Notes: a model not told the origin generated them from the sequence alone. Counted from the stretch's first letter, positions 8,190 to 17,870 are shown. The stretch is DNA of 64,000 nt from Pseudomonas sp. 14P_8.1_Bac3 (GCF_025466085.1 NZ_JANLOD010000008.1:1-64000), one strand, 5' to 3'. Program-made: numbers and translations.

Positions 8190-9164
8190 TCAGATCCCGG
8201 CCAGGGCCAGGTCCATCGCGAAGTAAGTAAAGATCAAATCCGCCCCCGCCCGCTTGATCGCCCCGAGGCTCTCACGCACCACGCGATCTTCATCGATCGC
8301 CCCGGCCTGGGCGCCGAACTTGATCATCGCGTACTCGCCGCTCACCTGATACGCCGACAGCGGCAGACGTGACACCTCGCGGATGTCGCGGATGATGTCC
8401 AGGTACGCGCCAGCCGGCTTGACCATGATCGCGTCGGCGCCCTCCTGCTCGTCCATCAGCGATTCACGCACCGCTTCGCGGCGGTTCATCGGGTTCATCT
8501 GGTAGCTCTTGCGGTCGCCCTTGAGCGCGCTGCCGCCGGCTTCACGAAACGGGCCGTAGAGCGCCGAGGCGAATTTGGTCGAGTAGGCCATGATCGGAAT
8601 CTGGGTGAAACCAGCGGCGTCCAGCGCCCGGCGAATCGCCTGGACCTGCCCGTCCATGGCCGCCGACGGCGCAATCACATCGGCACCGGCCCGCGCAGCG
8701 GCCACCGCTTGTTTGCCGAGGTTGATCAGGGTCTGGTCGTTGTCCACTTCGTGACCGTGCAGCACGCCGCAATGACCGTGGTCGGTGTATTCACAGAAGC
8801 AGGTGTCGGACATGACGATCATCTCCGGCACCGCATCCTTGGCGATGCGCGACATGCGCGACACCAGGCCATTGTCGTTCCAGGTGTCGCTGCCGTTGCT
8901 GTCCAGATGGTGCGACACACCGAAGGTCATCACCGACTTGATCCCGGCCCGGGCGTATCGCTCGATCTCGCCGGCCAGTTTCGACTCCGGAATCCGCATG
9001 ACTCCGGGCATGCTCTTGATCGGCACGAAGTCGTCGATTTCTTCCTCGACGAAAATTGGCAACACCAGGTCGTTCAGGCTGAATTCGGTTTCCTGGAACA
9101 GGCTGCGCAGGCTCGCATTGCGGCGCAGACGGCGTGGACGTGCTTCGGGGAACTGACTGGTCAT
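8190..9164 (-). CDS. hemB: Porphobilinogen synthase, zinc-type (ALA dehydratase)
   Basis: This 324-residue protein should condense two 5-aminolevulinate molecules to porphobilinogen, an early step of tetrapyrrole synthesis. The Schiff-base lysines K197 (YSTKFAS) and K249 (VKPAGAY) are present. The catalytic zinc cysteines C122, C124 and C132 (DTCFCEY...HGHCGV) are intact. Length and sequence resemble E. coli HemB very closely. The usual Pseudomonas enzyme, as known from P. aeruginosa, lacks this cysteine triad, so this is probably a second, zinc-dependent paralogue. ATG 9164 has AGGA 6 bases upstream; an ATG two codons earlier is possible. Confidence 0.93.
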   Translation of the reverse strand: MTSQFPEARPRRLRRNASLRSLFQETEFSLNDLVLPIFVEEEIDDFVPIKSMPGVMRIPESKLAGEIERYARAGIKSVMTFGVSHHLDSNGSDTWNDNGLVSRMSRIAKDAVPEMIVMSDTCFCEYTDHGHCGVLHGHEVDNDQTLINLGKQAVAAARAGADVIAPSAAMDGQVQAIRRALDAAGFTQIPIMAYSTKFASALYGPFREAGGSALKGDRKSYQMNPMNRREAVRESLMDEQEGADAIMVKPAGAYLDIIRDIREVSRLPLSAYQVSGEYAMIKFGAQAGAIDEDRVVRESLGAIKRAGADLIFTYFAMDLALAGI

Positions 9165-9307
9165 GGGCATTCCTGAAATCGGCGGGTGAGGCGAAAGTCG
9201 CAGGGGGCGAAAGCTTATGCCCTGCGCCCCATCCGTTACAAACCCGGCCGGACGAAAAACCCTTACTGCATCAGCAACAATTCCCCTCTGTGGAAGCGGA
9301 CTCTGCG

Positions 9308-10018
9308 TCAGCTGGAGAGAGGCTTGGGAATTTCCAGCCCGCGCACCACCGCCGGCCGCGCGAGGAAACGCGCCAGCACCCGCGTGACGTTCTTGAAGTC
9401 GTTGATGCCCACCAGGTCGCCCGCTTCGTAGAAACCGATCAGATTGCGCACCCATGGGAACGTGGCGATGTCGGCGATGGTGTAGCGATCGCCCATCATC
9501 CAGTCGCGCCCTTCCAGGCGTCCGTCGAGCACTTTCAACAGGCGCTTGCTTTCCTCGACGTAGCGGTCACGGGGCCGTTTGTCTTCGTAGTCCTTGCCGG
9601 CGAACTTGTTGAAGAACCCGACCTGGCCAAACATCGGGCCGATACCCCCCATTTGAAACATCAGCCACTGGATCGTCTCGTAACGTGCGGCGGACTCCTG
9701 GGCGAGCAACTGGCCGCTTTTGTCGGCAAGGTAAATCAGGATCGCGCCGGACTCGAACAACGGCAGCGGCTGGTCGCCCGGACCATGGGGGTCGAGGATC
9801 GCCGGGATCTTGTTGTTGGGGTTCAGCGACAGGAATTCCGCGGACAGCTGGTCATGGGTGTCGAAGCCCACACGGTGCGGTTCGTAAGGCAGTCCGATCT
9901 CTTCCAGCATGATCGACACCTTGACGCCGTTGGGGGTCGGCAGCGAGTAGAGCTGAATCCAGTCAGGGTATTGGGCCGGCCACTTTTGAGTGATGGGGAA
10001 CGCAGACAAATCGGTCAT
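9308..10018 (-). CDS. YfcG/YghU-type glutathione S-transferase
   Basis: A 236-residue Nu-class GST. After a 20-residue leader comes [18 protein letters not shown], the PTPNG motif that replaces the usual catalytic residue in YfcG and Ygh[11 protein letters not shown] and [14 protein letters not shown] follow in the thioredoxin fold, and the helical domain contains [15 protein letters not shown]. Enzymes of this group act as glutathione-dependent disulfide reductases and peroxidases in the cytosol. The start ATG 10018 gives the full domain. It is a single gene reading away from the 10,019-10,390 gap. Confidence 0.9.
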   Translation of the reverse strand: MTDLSAFPITQKWPAQYPDWIQLYSLPTPNGVKVSIMLEEIGLPYEPHRVGFDTHDQLSAEFLSLNPNNKIPAILDPHGPGDQPLPLFESGAILIYLADKSGQLLAQESAARYETIQWLMFQMGGIGPMFGQVGFFNKFAGKDYEDKRPRDRYVEESKRLLKVLDGRLEGRDWMMGDRYTIADIATFPWVRNLIGFYEAGDLVGINDFKNVTRVLARFLARPAVVRGLEIPKPLSS

Positions 10019-10390
10019 CGCAAGGATCCACGTAGAGAATTGAGAGTGACGATCATAGTGCGAGCCGCAGCGGGCCGCGATCTTTTGCCGCTATCAATTT
10101 GATTGATCATCAAGATCAAAAGGCAGGCGGCGGTGACCCGGTGCCTGCCTGTGTACTCTGTCCATAAATCCGCAACATCCTGTCGATAACCTCTGCTGCA
10201 ACCCGTTCGAGGTTGCCGGTACATTGCTGCGCACACCGCCGGAATCGAACCAAACGGGCTTCAGAGGACTCTGAGTTTTGCCCTTCGGAAACGGACCGGC
10301 TTCAATGACATGGAAAACACCCGCAGCTGGGAGCTCGCGGTGTAAAGGTTTGTCAGCCTTAATCGAATGTGCTGAAGAATCTCTATCAAA
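10019..10390. other. Divergent intergenic region, 372 bp
   Basis: No gene was found. It must hold promoters for the leftward GST and rightward phosphatase genes. A palindromic element at 10,099-10,113 reads TTGAT-N5-ATCAA. This is like an FNR/Anr box but with five instead of four spacer bases, so it is only a weak candidate operator. No terminator or REP is visible. Confidence 0.4.
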
Positions 10391-11065
10391 ATGACGAACT
10401 TTTTGAAATTCGCCCGACGCTTCAAACATTGCGCGTACGTCTTTCTTCCCACACTGTTGGCCGCGAGTGCTTTGCTGCTGTCACTCGAAGCCAGAGAAAG
10501 CCGCGCCCAACCAGCCGACGGCACTCAGACGCTGGTGTTCCTGCGCCACGCGGAAAAACCCGCCGGCGGCCTCGGCCAGCTCAATTGCCAGGGACTGAAC
10601 CGCGCCATCGACCTGGCAACCCTGCTCCCGGAAAAATTCGGCAAAGCCGACTATGTATTCGCTGCCAACCCGACGCGCAATGTCGAGGAAGGCGAACTGG
10701 ATAATTCCTACAGCTACATTCGCCCGCTGATGACCATCAGCCCCAGCGCGATCAAGCTCGGCCTGCCGGTGAACATCGAGTTCTCGGCCAACGACACCAG
10801 CGACCTGGCCGATGAATTGCTCCACGACAAGTACCACAACTCGGTCATCTATACCGCCTGGTCCCACGGTTACCTGCCCGAGCTGATCAACAAGGTCGCC
10901 GGCGAAGCCGTCGGCAAGAAACAGAACATCACCAACGACTGGGCGTCCAGCGACTACGACTCGTTGTTCGTGCTGACCCTGACCTGGCACAACGGCAAGG
11001 CCAGCCTGCAGAGCCACAGCTACAAGCAAGGGCTGGATAACGGCCGGGAAACCTGCCCAACGTAA
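10391..11065 (+). CDS. Histidine phosphatase family protein, exported
   Basis: A 224-residue protein with an N-terminal hydrophobic stretch (residues 17-32, FLPTLLAASALLLSLE) that acts as signal peptide or anchor. The phosphohistidine motif LRHAEKP follows at residues 51-57 (R52, H53, E55), and a SHGY motif near residue 158 carries the second histidine. These fit the branch-2 phosphoglycerate-mutase-like fold, probably in the periplasm. The substrate is unknown. ATG 10391 was taken because it directly precedes the hydrophobic segment. Its closest neighbour is a permease gene 90 bp downstream on the same strand. Confidence 0.78.
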   Translation: MTNFLKFARRFKHCAYVFLPTLLAASALLLSLEARESRAQPADGTQTLVFLRHAEKPAGGLGQLNCQGLNRAIDLATLLPEKFGKADYVFAANPTRNVEEGELDNSYSYIRPLMTISPSAIKLGLPVNIEFSANDTSDLADELLHDKYHNSVIYTAWSHGYLPELINKVAGEAVGKKQNITNDWASSDYDSLFVLTLTWHNGKASLQSHSYKQGLDNGRETCPT

Positions 11066-11155
11066 AAAAGCGGCGGCATCGCGCACGTTGGCAGGCACGG
11101 ATTTTGAGGGGCTGGGCTATCCTGTACCCATCTCCTCATTGCCCGGAACATTGCC

Positions 11156-12211
11156 ATGTCACTCTCAACCACTGCTGTCCCCGCCCGGGGCTGGTCGTTC
11201 TGGTGGAAACCCGCCCTGTTCGTCCTGGTTGCCTGCATCGGCCTCTACTACGTCAAATGGTCGCCCTATTACGTGAAAGCCTTCGTCGCGGCTGACAACC
11301 ACAGCATCGGTGCCTCCATTCTCAACGACTCACAGACCGCGCCACTGGCCGCGGCGCTGACCTACGCCAAGGTGTATTTCCTGGCGATCTGGAAAGCCGC
11401 GGTGCTGGCGGTGATTCTCGGTTCCCTGCTGCAAGTGCTGATCCCGCGCGACTGGCTGCTGCGCCTGTTCGGCCGTGCCGGGTTCGCCTCGACGGTACGC
11501 GGCGGCCTGTTCGCCCTGCCGGGAATGATGTGCTCGTGCTGCGCGGCGCCGGTGGCCGCCGGCATGCGCCGTTCGAACGTCTCGGTCGGTGCGGCGCTGG
11601 CGTTCTGGATCGGCAACCCGGTGCTCAACCCGGCCACTCTGGTGTTCATGGGCTTCGTGCTGGGCTGGGGCTTCACGGTGATCCGGCTGATTGCCGGGGT
11701 TGTGCTGGTGTTCGGCGTGTCGATGATCGCCCAGCGCATCTCCGGCCCCGAAGCGCTGCCGGAAGCGGCGGTCGAAGCGGTGGCCGACGTCAGCGAAAAG
11801 GACACACAACCGTTTCTGACCCGTTGGGCGAAAACCCTATGGCAGCTGTTCTGGAGCACCATCCCGATCTACATTCTGGCCGTGCTGGTCCTGGGTGCGG
11901 TGCGGGTCTGGGTGTTTCCGCACATTGACGGGGCCATGGCCAACAGCCTGCTGTGGCTGGTGCCGCTGGCGATCATCGGCACACTGTTCGTGATTCCCAC
12001 CGCGGCGGAAATCCCTATCGTGCAGACCATGATGACCCTGGGCATGGGCACCGCCCCGGCGGTGGCGTTGCTGATGACGTTGCCAAGTATCAGCCTGCCG
12101 TCGCTGTTGATGCTGCGCAAGGATTTTGATGCGCGGGTGCTGGTCAGTGTGGCGCTGATGACCATGGGGATCGGAGTGGTCAGCGGGTTGATCGGGGCGG
12201 CTTTGCTTTAG
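11156..12211 (+). CDS. ArsP/YraQ-type permease (PF03773)
   Basis: This 351-residue inner-membrane protein has about eight predicted membrane helices. The family hallmark GMMCSCCAAPVAAGMRRSNV appears near residue 125, and a matching second-half motif IPTAAEIPIVQTMM near 280. A soluble loop (about residues 200-225) splits the two halves. Relatives export trivalent organoarsenicals (ArsP) or metal ions, and the vicinal cysteines would bind such ligands. No ArsR regulator is nearby, so the substrate stays open. The start ATG 11156 precedes a positively charged N terminus. A REPIN follows. Confidence 0.83.
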   Translation: MSLSTTAVPARGWSFWWKPALFVLVACIGLYYVKWSPYYVKAFVAADNHSIGASILNDSQTAPLAAALTYAKVYFLAIWKAAVLAVILGSLLQVLIPRDWLLRLFGRAGFASTVRGGLFALPGMMCSCCAAPVAAGMRRSNVSVGAALAFWIGNPVLNPATLVFMGFVLGWGFTVIRLIAGVVLVFGVSMIAQRISGPEALPEAAVEAVADVSEKDTQPFLTRWAKTLWQLFWSTIPIYILAVLVLGAVRVWVFPHIDGAMANSLLWLVPLAIIGTLFVIPTAAEIPIVQTMMTLGMGTAPAVALLMTLPSISLPSLLMLRKDFDARVLVSVALMTMGIGVVSGLIGAALL

Positions 12212-12230
12212 GGTTTATGGTGTCTGGCAG

Positions 12231-12317
12231 GGCCTCTTCGCGAGCAAGCCCGCTCCCACATGGGATCTGTGGTGTTCACAGGATCAATGTGGGAGCGGGC
12301 TTGCTCGCGAAGGGGCC
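12231..12317. repeat. REPIN (opposite arrangement)
   Basis: Inverted pair with the palindromes facing outwards (TTCGCGAGCAAGCCCGCTCC then GGAGCGGGCTTGCTCGCGAA) around a 30-bp spacer, between converging genes. Confidence 0.85.
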
Positions 12318-12330
12318 GGCAACCCATAGA

Positions 12331-13434
12331 TTATCCCTGGCGACCGCCACGCGCTCGCAGGTACTCGAAAACCGCTTCCTTCCTTCCGGCAAACTCAATC
12401 CGCGCGCCCTTCTTTTCCCGCTGAAACGCATACATCGGGTCGTAATACTCGCGCAACAACCCCTCGATCCAGCTCCGGTGCGCCTCCACCGCCCCGCTCC
12501 GCGCCTGCTGCGCCAGCGCATCCTCCATCAGCACCAACATACGCCGATGACGCTCGCCGCCCAGGCGTTTCTGCACGTTGTTCAGGCTCGCCAGCAAGCG
12601 CTCGGAAAACAGCGCGAAGCCTTCATCGCCATGCACGTCGATGAACTCGGCACACAAGTCGACCACGTAATCGCGCAGGATGCGCTCAACCCGCCCTTCC
12701 AGGCTGTCTTCCAGCCAGACCATCGGAAATTGCTGCATACCCTGAAACAGTGGCAACGGCAGCGCACAGCTGCCGACCATGCGGCTCTCGTCTTCGAGGA
12801 CAAACTGCTCGATGCCGCGGCTGCGCTTCTTCAGCACGTCCACGGCCAGGCGGTTCTCGAAATCGATGTTGGACGGTTGCCCCGTGGCACGCTTGCCGAA
12901 ACTGGAGCCGCGATGATTGGCGTGGCCTTCCAGGTCCAGGCCGTTGCGCAATTGCGTGAGCACGTCGGTCTTGCCGGTGCCGGTCATGCCGCCCAGCAGG
13001 ACGAAATCACACTCGGTCACCGCCTGATCGAGGGTCTCCAGCAGAAAGGTGCGCATCGCCTTGTAACCGCCGGCGACCCGCGGATAATCGATGCCCGCCT
13101 CGTCCTTGAGCCATTGCTGGACGATCTGCGAGCGCAAGCCGCCGCGAAAACAATACAAATAACCGTCAGGATGAGCCTGGGCAAACTCGGCCCAGGCCTG
13201 GATGCGCGCGGCCTTGATCTCGCCGGACACCAGCTGATGCCCCAAGGTAATGGCCGCTTGCTGACCGTGCTGCTTGTAGCAGGTGCCGATCCGCTGCCGC
13301 TCGTTGTCGTTCATCAGCGGCAGATTGATCACACCGGGGAATGACCCCTTGATGAATTCGACCGGCGCACGAGCGTCCATCATCGGCCGTTCGTTGAGGA
13401 AGATGTCGCGGTAATCGGCGCAGTCGATGGACAT
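12331..13434 (-). CDS. selU: tRNA 2-selenouridine synthase
   Basis: Also called MnmH, this 367-residue enzyme replaces sulfur by selenium in 2-thiouridine at the tRNA wobble position, using selenophosphate. Its rhodanese domain occupies residues 1-120, with the active-site loop YCFRGGLRS (Cys95). A P-loop domain follows with GGMTGTGKT near residue 147. Its start ATG at 13434 overlaps the selD stop by one base (TGATG), showing translational coupling with the enzyme that makes its selenium donor. A TTG one codon upstream is an alternative start. Confidence 0.95.
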   Translation of the reverse strand: MSIDCADYRDIFLNERPMMDARAPVEFIKGSFPGVINLPLMNDNERQRIGTCYKQHGQQAAITLGHQLVSGEIKAARIQAWAEFAQAHPDGYLYCFRGGLRSQIVQQWLKDEAGIDYPRVAGGYKAMRTFLLETLDQAVTECDFVLLGGMTGTGKTDVLTQLRNGLDLEGHANHRGSSFGKRATGQPSNIDFENRLAVDVLKKRSRGIEQFVLEDESRMVGSCALPLPLFQGMQQFPMVWLEDSLEGRVERILRDYVVDLCAEFIDVHGDEGFALFSERLLASLNNVQKRLGGERHRRMLVLMEDALAQQARSGAVEAHRSWIEGLLREYYDPMYAFQREKKGARIEFAGRKEAVFEYLRARGGRQG

Positions 13435-14468
13435 CAAGACACCTCGACCGCGTTCGTCTGTCGCTCCACCAGCTCACCGATTGGTTCAAGGCTCAAGCCC
13501 AGTTCGGCGGCGACCGTGAGGAATTGTTCGTTGCCCTCGGGGGTGACCGCCACCAGCAGACCACCGCTGGTCTGCGGGTCGCACAGCACGCGCTTGTGCA
13601 TTTCCTGCAAGCGCCCGAGCTTGCTGGCGTAGCTGTCGAAATTGCGCAACGTCCCGCCCGGCACGCAGCCCTGATCGAGGTAATACTCGACGCCTGGCAG
13701 GCGGGGCACACGGTCGTACTCGATCAGCGCGGTCAGGTGGCTGCCGTCGGCCATTTCCACCAGATGCCCGAGCAGGCCAAAACCGGTGACGTCGGTCATC
13801 GCGGTCACGCCGTCGAGCTTGCCGAAGCGGCTGCCGGGCTTGTTCAGGGTGCACATCCAGTCGCGAGCCAAGCCGATGTCGGCGTGGCGCAACTTACCTT
13901 TCTTCTCGGCGGTGGTCAGGATGCCGATGCCCAGGGGTTTGGTGAGATAGAGCAGGCAACCGGCGGTGGCGGTGTCGTTGCGTTTCATGTGGCGCTTTTG
14001 CACGAGGCCGGTGACGGCCAGGCCGAAGATCGGCTCCGGCGCGTCGATGGAGTGGCCACCGGCCAGCGGGATCCCGGCTTCATCGCACACGGCACGCCCG
14101 CCGCGAATCACTTCCCGGGCAATCTCCGGCGCCAGCACATTGACCGGCCAGCCGAGGATCGCGATGGCCATCAACGGATCGCCGCCCATGGCGTAGATGT
14201 CGCTGATGGCATTGGTGGCGGCGATGCGGCCGAAATCGAACGGGTCGTCGACGATCGGCATGAAGAAGTCGGTGGTCGAGACCACGCCGCGCTCTTCATC
14301 GATCGCATACACCGCCGCGTCATCCCGCGAGGCGTTACCGACCCAGAGCCTGGGATCGAGGTTCTGCGCCCCGCCGCCGGCCAGGATCACTTCCAGCACC
14401 TGGGGTGAAATCTTGCAGCCACACCCTGCGCCGTGGCTGTATTGGGTCAGACGGATCGGCTCGCTCAT
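13434..14468 (-). CDS. selD: Selenide, water dikinase
   Basis: A 344-residue selenophosphate synthetase that makes selenophosphate from selenide and ATP. The catalytic GCGCK motif lies at residues 15-19 (Cys16, Lys19), with cysteine rather than selenocysteine in the active site. The ATP-binding glycine-rich regions ([31 protein letters not shown]) and the C-terminal AIRS-like domain are all present. It is the first gene of a selD-selU operon. No selA, selB or Sec tRNA gene is in the window, so whether the host also makes selenoproteins cannot be judged. Confidence 0.96.
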   Translation of the reverse strand: MSEPIRLTQYSHGAGCGCKISPQVLEVILAGGGAQNLDPRLWVGNASRDDAAVYAIDEERGVVSTTDFFMPIVDDPFDFGRIAATNAISDIYAMGGDPLMAIAILGWPVNVLAPEIAREVIRGGRAVCDEAGIPLAGGHSIDAPEPIFGLAVTGLVQKRHMKRNDTATAGCLLYLTKPLGIGILTTAEKKGKLRHADIGLARDWMCTLNKPGSRFGKLDGVTAMTDVTGFGLLGHLVEMADGSHLTALIEYDRVPRLPGVEYYLDQGCVPGGTLRNFDSYASKLGRLQEMHKRVLCDPQTSGGLLVAVTPEGNEQFLTVAAELGLSLEPIGELVERQTNAVEVS

Positions 14469-14553
14469 GGGGGCACCTCATAGGATCAATGGGCCGATTC
14501 TAACAGAGCGCCTGCGGTGGCAAAAAAAATGACCTTCACAAAATCGCGGGAAG

Positions 14554-14655
14554 GTGTAGGAGCCAGCTCGCTGGCGATGGACCAAAAGGCGCCACGGTGA
14601 AGCCGGCAGCAAGCGTTATCGTTGACGACCATCGCCGGCAAGCCGGCTCCTACAG
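14554..14655. repeat. REPIN (diverged pair)
   Basis: Inverted pair of the GTAGGAGCCAGCTCGCTGGCG class with a GCCGGCTCCTAC right arm, upstream of selD. Confidence 0.8.
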
Positions 14656-14689
14656 AGGTCGCGCGCAGCCTTCGAAATCGGTTTCAAGC

Positions 14690-14714
14690 AAAAAAAACCG
14701 CCCTTTCGGGCGGC
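14690..14714 (-). terminator. Rho-independent terminator
   Basis: Read leftwards: stem CCGCCC / GGGCGG with GAAA loop, then eight T. It terminates the leftward quinone-reductase transcript. Confidence 0.92.
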
Positions 14715-14774
14715 TAAGGTGTTTCGACTGCGATCAGAAGCCGTGACTGAAACGGCGCCTTCGCCCGTGGAAGG

Positions 14775-15731
14775 TCAGGGCAGCAGAATGACCTTGTCGC
14801 CGCTGCCCTGATTCACCTCGGCATAACGCTCCAGCCCTTCGGCCAACGGCGATTCGAACAACCCTTTCGGCAGCGGCAGCAGGTCCTGATCGAAGAATTG
14901 ACCGAACTGATCGAGCATCGCTGCGCAGGCCTGTACGCCGTACAGCAGCGAGTTGATGCCCACCACCGAACCGCCCTTGCGGTACAGCGCCAGCGCCGGC
15001 AATTGCACATGGCCGTCCACCGGCGCGGCGATGATCGCGATTCGGCCGAACGCCGCCAAGGCTGCGACGGAGGCCGGTAGCCAGAACCCAGTGGTGTCGA
15101 AAATCACATCGGCGCCACCGCTGTAGACAGCGTTTACCTGTGCACCGAGGTCGTCGGGTTTATCCAGTTGCAGGGTCTGATAGCCCTGGGCCTGCAAGTC
15201 CTTGACCTGCTCCGGCCGCCGCGCTGCCGCCAGCACTTGGGCGCCACGCACCTTGGCCAGCGCCAGCGCTGCACTGCCCACCGCCCCGCCGCCGATGACC
15301 AGCAAACGTGTGTGCGCCGTCACCCCGCTGCGCTCCAGCGCATCCCACGCCGTGGTGTAGGGCACGCCGAGGCTGGCGGCCTGGGCGAAGCTCAGGTGTG
15401 TCGGTTTGAGTGCCACACCGTTGGCCGGCAACTTGACGTATTGCGCATGGGAACCGTCGGCGAAAAACCCCAGCTCCCGGCCGGTGCCCCAGACCTCTTG
15501 GCCAATCATTGCCTGCGGACCTTCTACGACGACGCCAGCGAAATCGCGTCCAGGAATGCGCGGCAACGTGGTGTAGGGAAAACGCCCCAGCACGTTCTTC
15601 ACATCGCTGGGGTTGAGACCGGCGGCCTTGATCTGCACCAGCACCTCATCGGCGCCAGGAACGGGGGTCGGCACTTCGACATAGCGCAGGGCTGCGAGGT
15701 CGCCGGTTTTATCGAACTGCAATGCTTTCAT
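14775..15731 (-). CDS. Zinc-less medium-chain dehydrogenase (quinone reductase type)
   Basis: A 318-residue MDR-superfamily oxidoreductase. The GroES-like N domain includes AGLNPSDVKNVLGRFPYTTLP and PGRDFAGVV; the Rossmann domain carries the NADP-binding motif VIGGGAVGSAALALAK near residue 150. Zinc-ligand residues typical of alcohol dehydrogenases are absent, as in quinone oxidoreductases and zeta-crystallins. The substrate is unknown. ATG 15731 (MKALQFDKTG) is the natural start; the frame is open further up, but in a non-homologous stretch. XapX and an AraC gene lie upstream on the same strand and could share control. Confidence 0.88.
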   Translation of the reverse strand: MKALQFDKTGDLAALRYVEVPTPVPGADEVLVQIKAAGLNPSDVKNVLGRFPYTTLPRIPGRDFAGVVVEGPQAMIGQEVWGTGRELGFFADGSHAQYVKLPANGVALKPTHLSFAQAASLGVPYTTAWDALERSGVTAHTRLLVIGGGAVGSAALALAKVRGAQVLAAARRPEQVKDLQAQGYQTLQLDKPDDLGAQVNAVYSGGADVIFDTTGFWLPASVAALAAFGRIAIIAAPVDGHVQLPALALYRKGGSVVGINSLLYGVQACAAMLDQFGQFFDQDLLPLPKGLFESPLAEGLERYAEVNQGSGDKVILLP

Positions 15732-15762
15732 GGGGAGTGTCCATCGAACAGGGAAAGAAAAT

Positions 15763-15936
15763 TCAGGAGATCCAGCCAGCCACCAGTTGCCGGCCCATCG
15801 GCCACAGCTTTTCACCGGCGAGCATGCCCAGCAGGCCCACCAGCGCGATGGCCGGTGGTGCGGGAGAACGAAAATCCAGCGCGCCGTAGAGCAAACCGAC
15901 GCCCAGACCGATGACCAGCGAAACGAGGTAGCTCAT
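15763..15936 (-). CDS. XapX-domain small membrane protein
   Basis: The 57-residue product matches the XapX family: a first membrane helix YLVSLVIGLGVGLLYGALDF, the linker RSPAPPAIALVGLLGMLAGE and a short amphipathic end. The role of XapX proteins is unknown; they are often next to redox or transporter genes. The ATG at 15936 has GGAG 6 bases upstream and is preferred over an ATG six codons earlier. It is 31 bp upstream of the quinone reductase, so a shared operon is likely. Confidence 0.85.
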   Translation of the reverse strand: MSYLVSLVIGLGVGLLYGALDFRSPAPPAIALVGLLGMLAGEKLWPMGRQLVAGWIS

Positions 15937-16050
15937 GGCAGACTCCGTGGGCAATTGAGGTATGTGCGGAGTCTAGAGCTCGGCCACGACGAGCATCGGC
16001 CAAGTGCTTCTGAATTTCGGCCAAAGCTCAACATCGAGGTTGGATGCGAT

Positions 16051-16083
16051 GGCCTCTTCGCGAGCAGGCTCGCTCCCACAGGG
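16051..16083. repeat. Single REP palindrome
   Basis: One CTTCGCGAGCAGGCTCGCTC palindrome without an inverted partner, in the gap before the AraC gene. Confidence 0.75.
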
Positions 16084-16109
16084 GAATGGTGGGGTTCAGG
16101 AGATTTGTG

Positions 16110-16883
16110 TCAGGACTGGGCAGCGCAGAACTGTGAAGGCGCGACACCCAGTTCACGGCGGAACATGTCGCTGAAGCTGCTCGGCGAATAGCCCAGCTCC
16201 CGGGCGATGGTGCTGACAGCCACGCCCTGGATCAACTCGGCCGCCGCGGTGGCCAATTGCACCTGACGTCGCCATTCGGCGAAGCCCATGCCCAGGCCGT
16301 CCTTGAACAGCCGCGCCAGGGTGCGCACGCTGGCGCCGGCATTTTCCGCGTGTTGTTCGAACGGGATTTCCAGCGACGGCGCGGCCATGACCGCTTGGCA
16401 CAGGTTCATCAGGCGTCGATCTGAATCATCCGGCAGCGGGATTTTCAGCAGCGAGCGCCGGGCCCGTTTGAGCTCCAGCAGCGCCAGGCCGACCAGCGCC
16501 TCGTAATACTCCGGCGCGCCATCGTCCCCCTGCTCCACCAACCCGACGATCAACTCACGCAGCAACCCGCCCACTTCGATCACCTGCACCGTGGCGTCCA
16601 GTGTCGCCGCCAACGAAGGTCGCAGGTAGATGTTGCGCATCTGCAAGTCCGAGACCACACGAATCCCGTGGGGCACGCCCGGCGGCAGCCACACCGCCCG
16701 TTGCGGCGGCACCACCAGCGCTTCATGAGGCGTTTCGACCCACATCACCCCGCTCATGGCGTACAACAACTGGCCCCAGACATGTTCGTGCGGCTCGATA
16801 TACAACCCGCGCGGGTACGTACGGGCCAGCGGTTGCACAGGCACATCGGTGTCACTCAGGTCAGGCGGTGCGGCAAGGGCCAT
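16110..16883 (-). CDS. AraC-family transcriptional regulator
   Basis: 257 residues. The N-terminal cupin domain (15-100) contains the typical EPHEHVWGQLLYAMSG and PPQRAVWLPPGVPH blocks; the C-terminal pair of helix-turn-helices (residues 155-250) ends with ARELGYSPSSFSDMFRRELG. The layout matches NimR/YdeC-like regulators that respond to small or toxic compounds. It lies upstream of XapX and the quinone reductase on the same strand, separated by about 170 bp and a REP, and may regulate them. The ligand is unknown. Confidence 0.88.
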   Translation of the reverse strand: MALAAPPDLSDTDVPVQPLARTYPRGLYIEPHEHVWGQLLYAMSGVMWVETPHEALVVPPQRAVWLPPGVPHGIRVVSDLQMRNIYLRPSLAATLDATVQVIEVGGLLRELIVGLVEQGDDGAPEYYEALVGLALLELKRARRSLLKIPLPDDSDRRLMNLCQAVMAAPSLEIPFEQHAENAGASVRTLARLFKDGLGMGFAEWRRQVQLATAAAELIQGVAVSTIARELGYSPSSFSDMFRRELGVAPSQFCAAQS

Positions 16884-17028
16884 GGGCAGTAATCATTGGG
16901 GTTTTCGGAGACTGCATGGTAACCAGCCGCAAGCCCCGTCGCCACTGGCGCCCGCCGTCTGACAATCCGACTGAATTTTCCGCCCCCCCGACGATCCCTC
17001 TATTACCACAGGGAGGATTACGGGTTTT

Positions 17029-17256
17029 ATGAACAACGCAAAACTTTTCGTCATTGAGTACACCCTTCATGGCGCCCCCAAGTCTTTCATTATCCGTCTG
17101 GACAAGATGGACAATGCCGAGGCCTGGCATTGGGCAAGCTGTGACGCCGGCGTGGGTCGGATCCCGCGCTTCGGCCGGGAAAAGGTGCAAAAGACCAGCA
17201 AGCCGATGGCGGAGAAATTCGGGGTGGAAAACGTCAAGTGGCGCCCGGCGAACTGA
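17029..17256 (+). CDS. Small conserved hypothetical protein
   Basis: 75 residues (begins MNNAKLFVIEYTLHGAPKSF). It has a beta-rich start, a central WHWASCDAGVGRIPRFG block and a basic C terminus. No signal peptide or membrane helix is seen. Short proteins of this form are frequent in Pseudomonas, possibly in DUF6555, but I am not sure of the family. Start ATG 17029 has GGAGG about 12 bases upstream. It probably forms a transcript with the next gene, 30 bp downstream, which ends in a terminator. Confidence 0.7.
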   Translation: MNNAKLFVIEYTLHGAPKSFIIRLDKMDNAEAWHWASCDAGVGRIPRFGREKVQKTSKPMAEKFGVENVKWRPAN

Positions 17257-17286
17257 CTGAAGGCAATGATTGGGAGGGACCGGTAC

Positions 17287-17565
17287 ATGACCAGCACGCA
17301 ACCCACCAGCAAGGCGCACCTCGACTACGGCCTCGATACGCTGTTCGGTCGGGTCACTAAAAGCGCGGAGTGTCAGGTCGCCCTGGAGCAGGTCGAGCAT
17401 GATCCGGCCCGCTTCGCGCTGCGTGTGCAGTCGCCGTTACCGCCGGATCTGGAACAGGCTAAAACCGTGTTGGTGCGGGTCGAGGGGCGACGACTTACAG
17501 GCATCGTCCGCCATACCGAACGGCAGGACGATGAAAGTTTGAAGCTGGAAGTGGAGCCCGAATAG
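17287..17565 (+). CDS. Small hypothetical protein
   Basis: 92 residues, acidic and soluble; no recognised domain. The C-terminal half (QSPLPPDLEQAKTVLVRVEG) looks like a beta-sheet module. ATG 17287 is preferred to an ATG at 17266 because GGGAGGG lies between them at a good distance from 17287. The final codons are part of the terminator stem, so the gene and its terminator overlap. Confidence 0.65.
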   Translation: MTSTQPTSKAHLDYGLDTLFGRVTKSAECQVALEQVEHDPARFALRVQSPLPPDLEQAKTVLVRVEGRRLTGIVRHTERQDDESLKLEVEPE

Positions 17566-17578
17566 GCTCCACTTTTTT
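17551..17578 (+). terminator. Terminator overlapping a stop codon
   Basis: Perfect 8-bp stem GTGGAGCC / GGCTCCAC with loop CGAATA, then six T. The last four codons and the TAG stop (17563-17565) of the upstream gene are inside it. Confidence 0.92.
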
Positions 17579-17592
17579 GCCCGCGCCCGAAC

Positions 17593-17757
17593 TCAGCCAT
17601 GGGCGCACTTGCAGCCCTTGCTCGTGCATGCTTCACCGTGTTCGTGGTGCTTGGCGCAGGCTTCGCAGCAGTAGTGCTTGCCGTGGCGCGCAATCGGGTG
17701 CTGGCCCAGTTTGCAGGAGCATTTCGGGCAGTCGCAGGTACTTTCGCTATCGATCAT
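17593..17757 (-). CDS. bmtA: Bacterial metallothionein
   Basis: 54 residues with ten cysteines (8, 10, 13, 15, 30, 31, 34, 44, 49, 51) and several histidines. It matches the Pseudomonas/SmtA family: CDCPKCSCKLG, a zinc-finger-like central HYCCEACAKHHEHGE and a final CKCAHG. It should bind zinc or cadmium in the cytoplasm as a store or detoxifier. The start is ATG 17757 with AGGAGT upstream. It converges on the two small hypothetical genes and their terminator. No adjacent metal regulator is seen. Confidence 0.9.
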   Translation of the reverse strand: MIDSESTCDCPKCSCKLGQHPIARHGKHYCCEACAKHHEHGEACTSKGCKCAHG

Positions 17758-17870
17758 GAGTCTGACTCCTGGGGTGGTGGTCGTCGGGGTCTGATCGACC
17801 CGTCTCACCAGTGTAGGAGTTGTCATGGGTAACGCGAAAACCACTGCCCGACGCACATCGCCTCTGCTTC

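Noticed and set aside
10099..10113. Anr/FNR box
   Set aside because: The spacer is five rather than four bases, so it is kept only as a note for the intergenic region.
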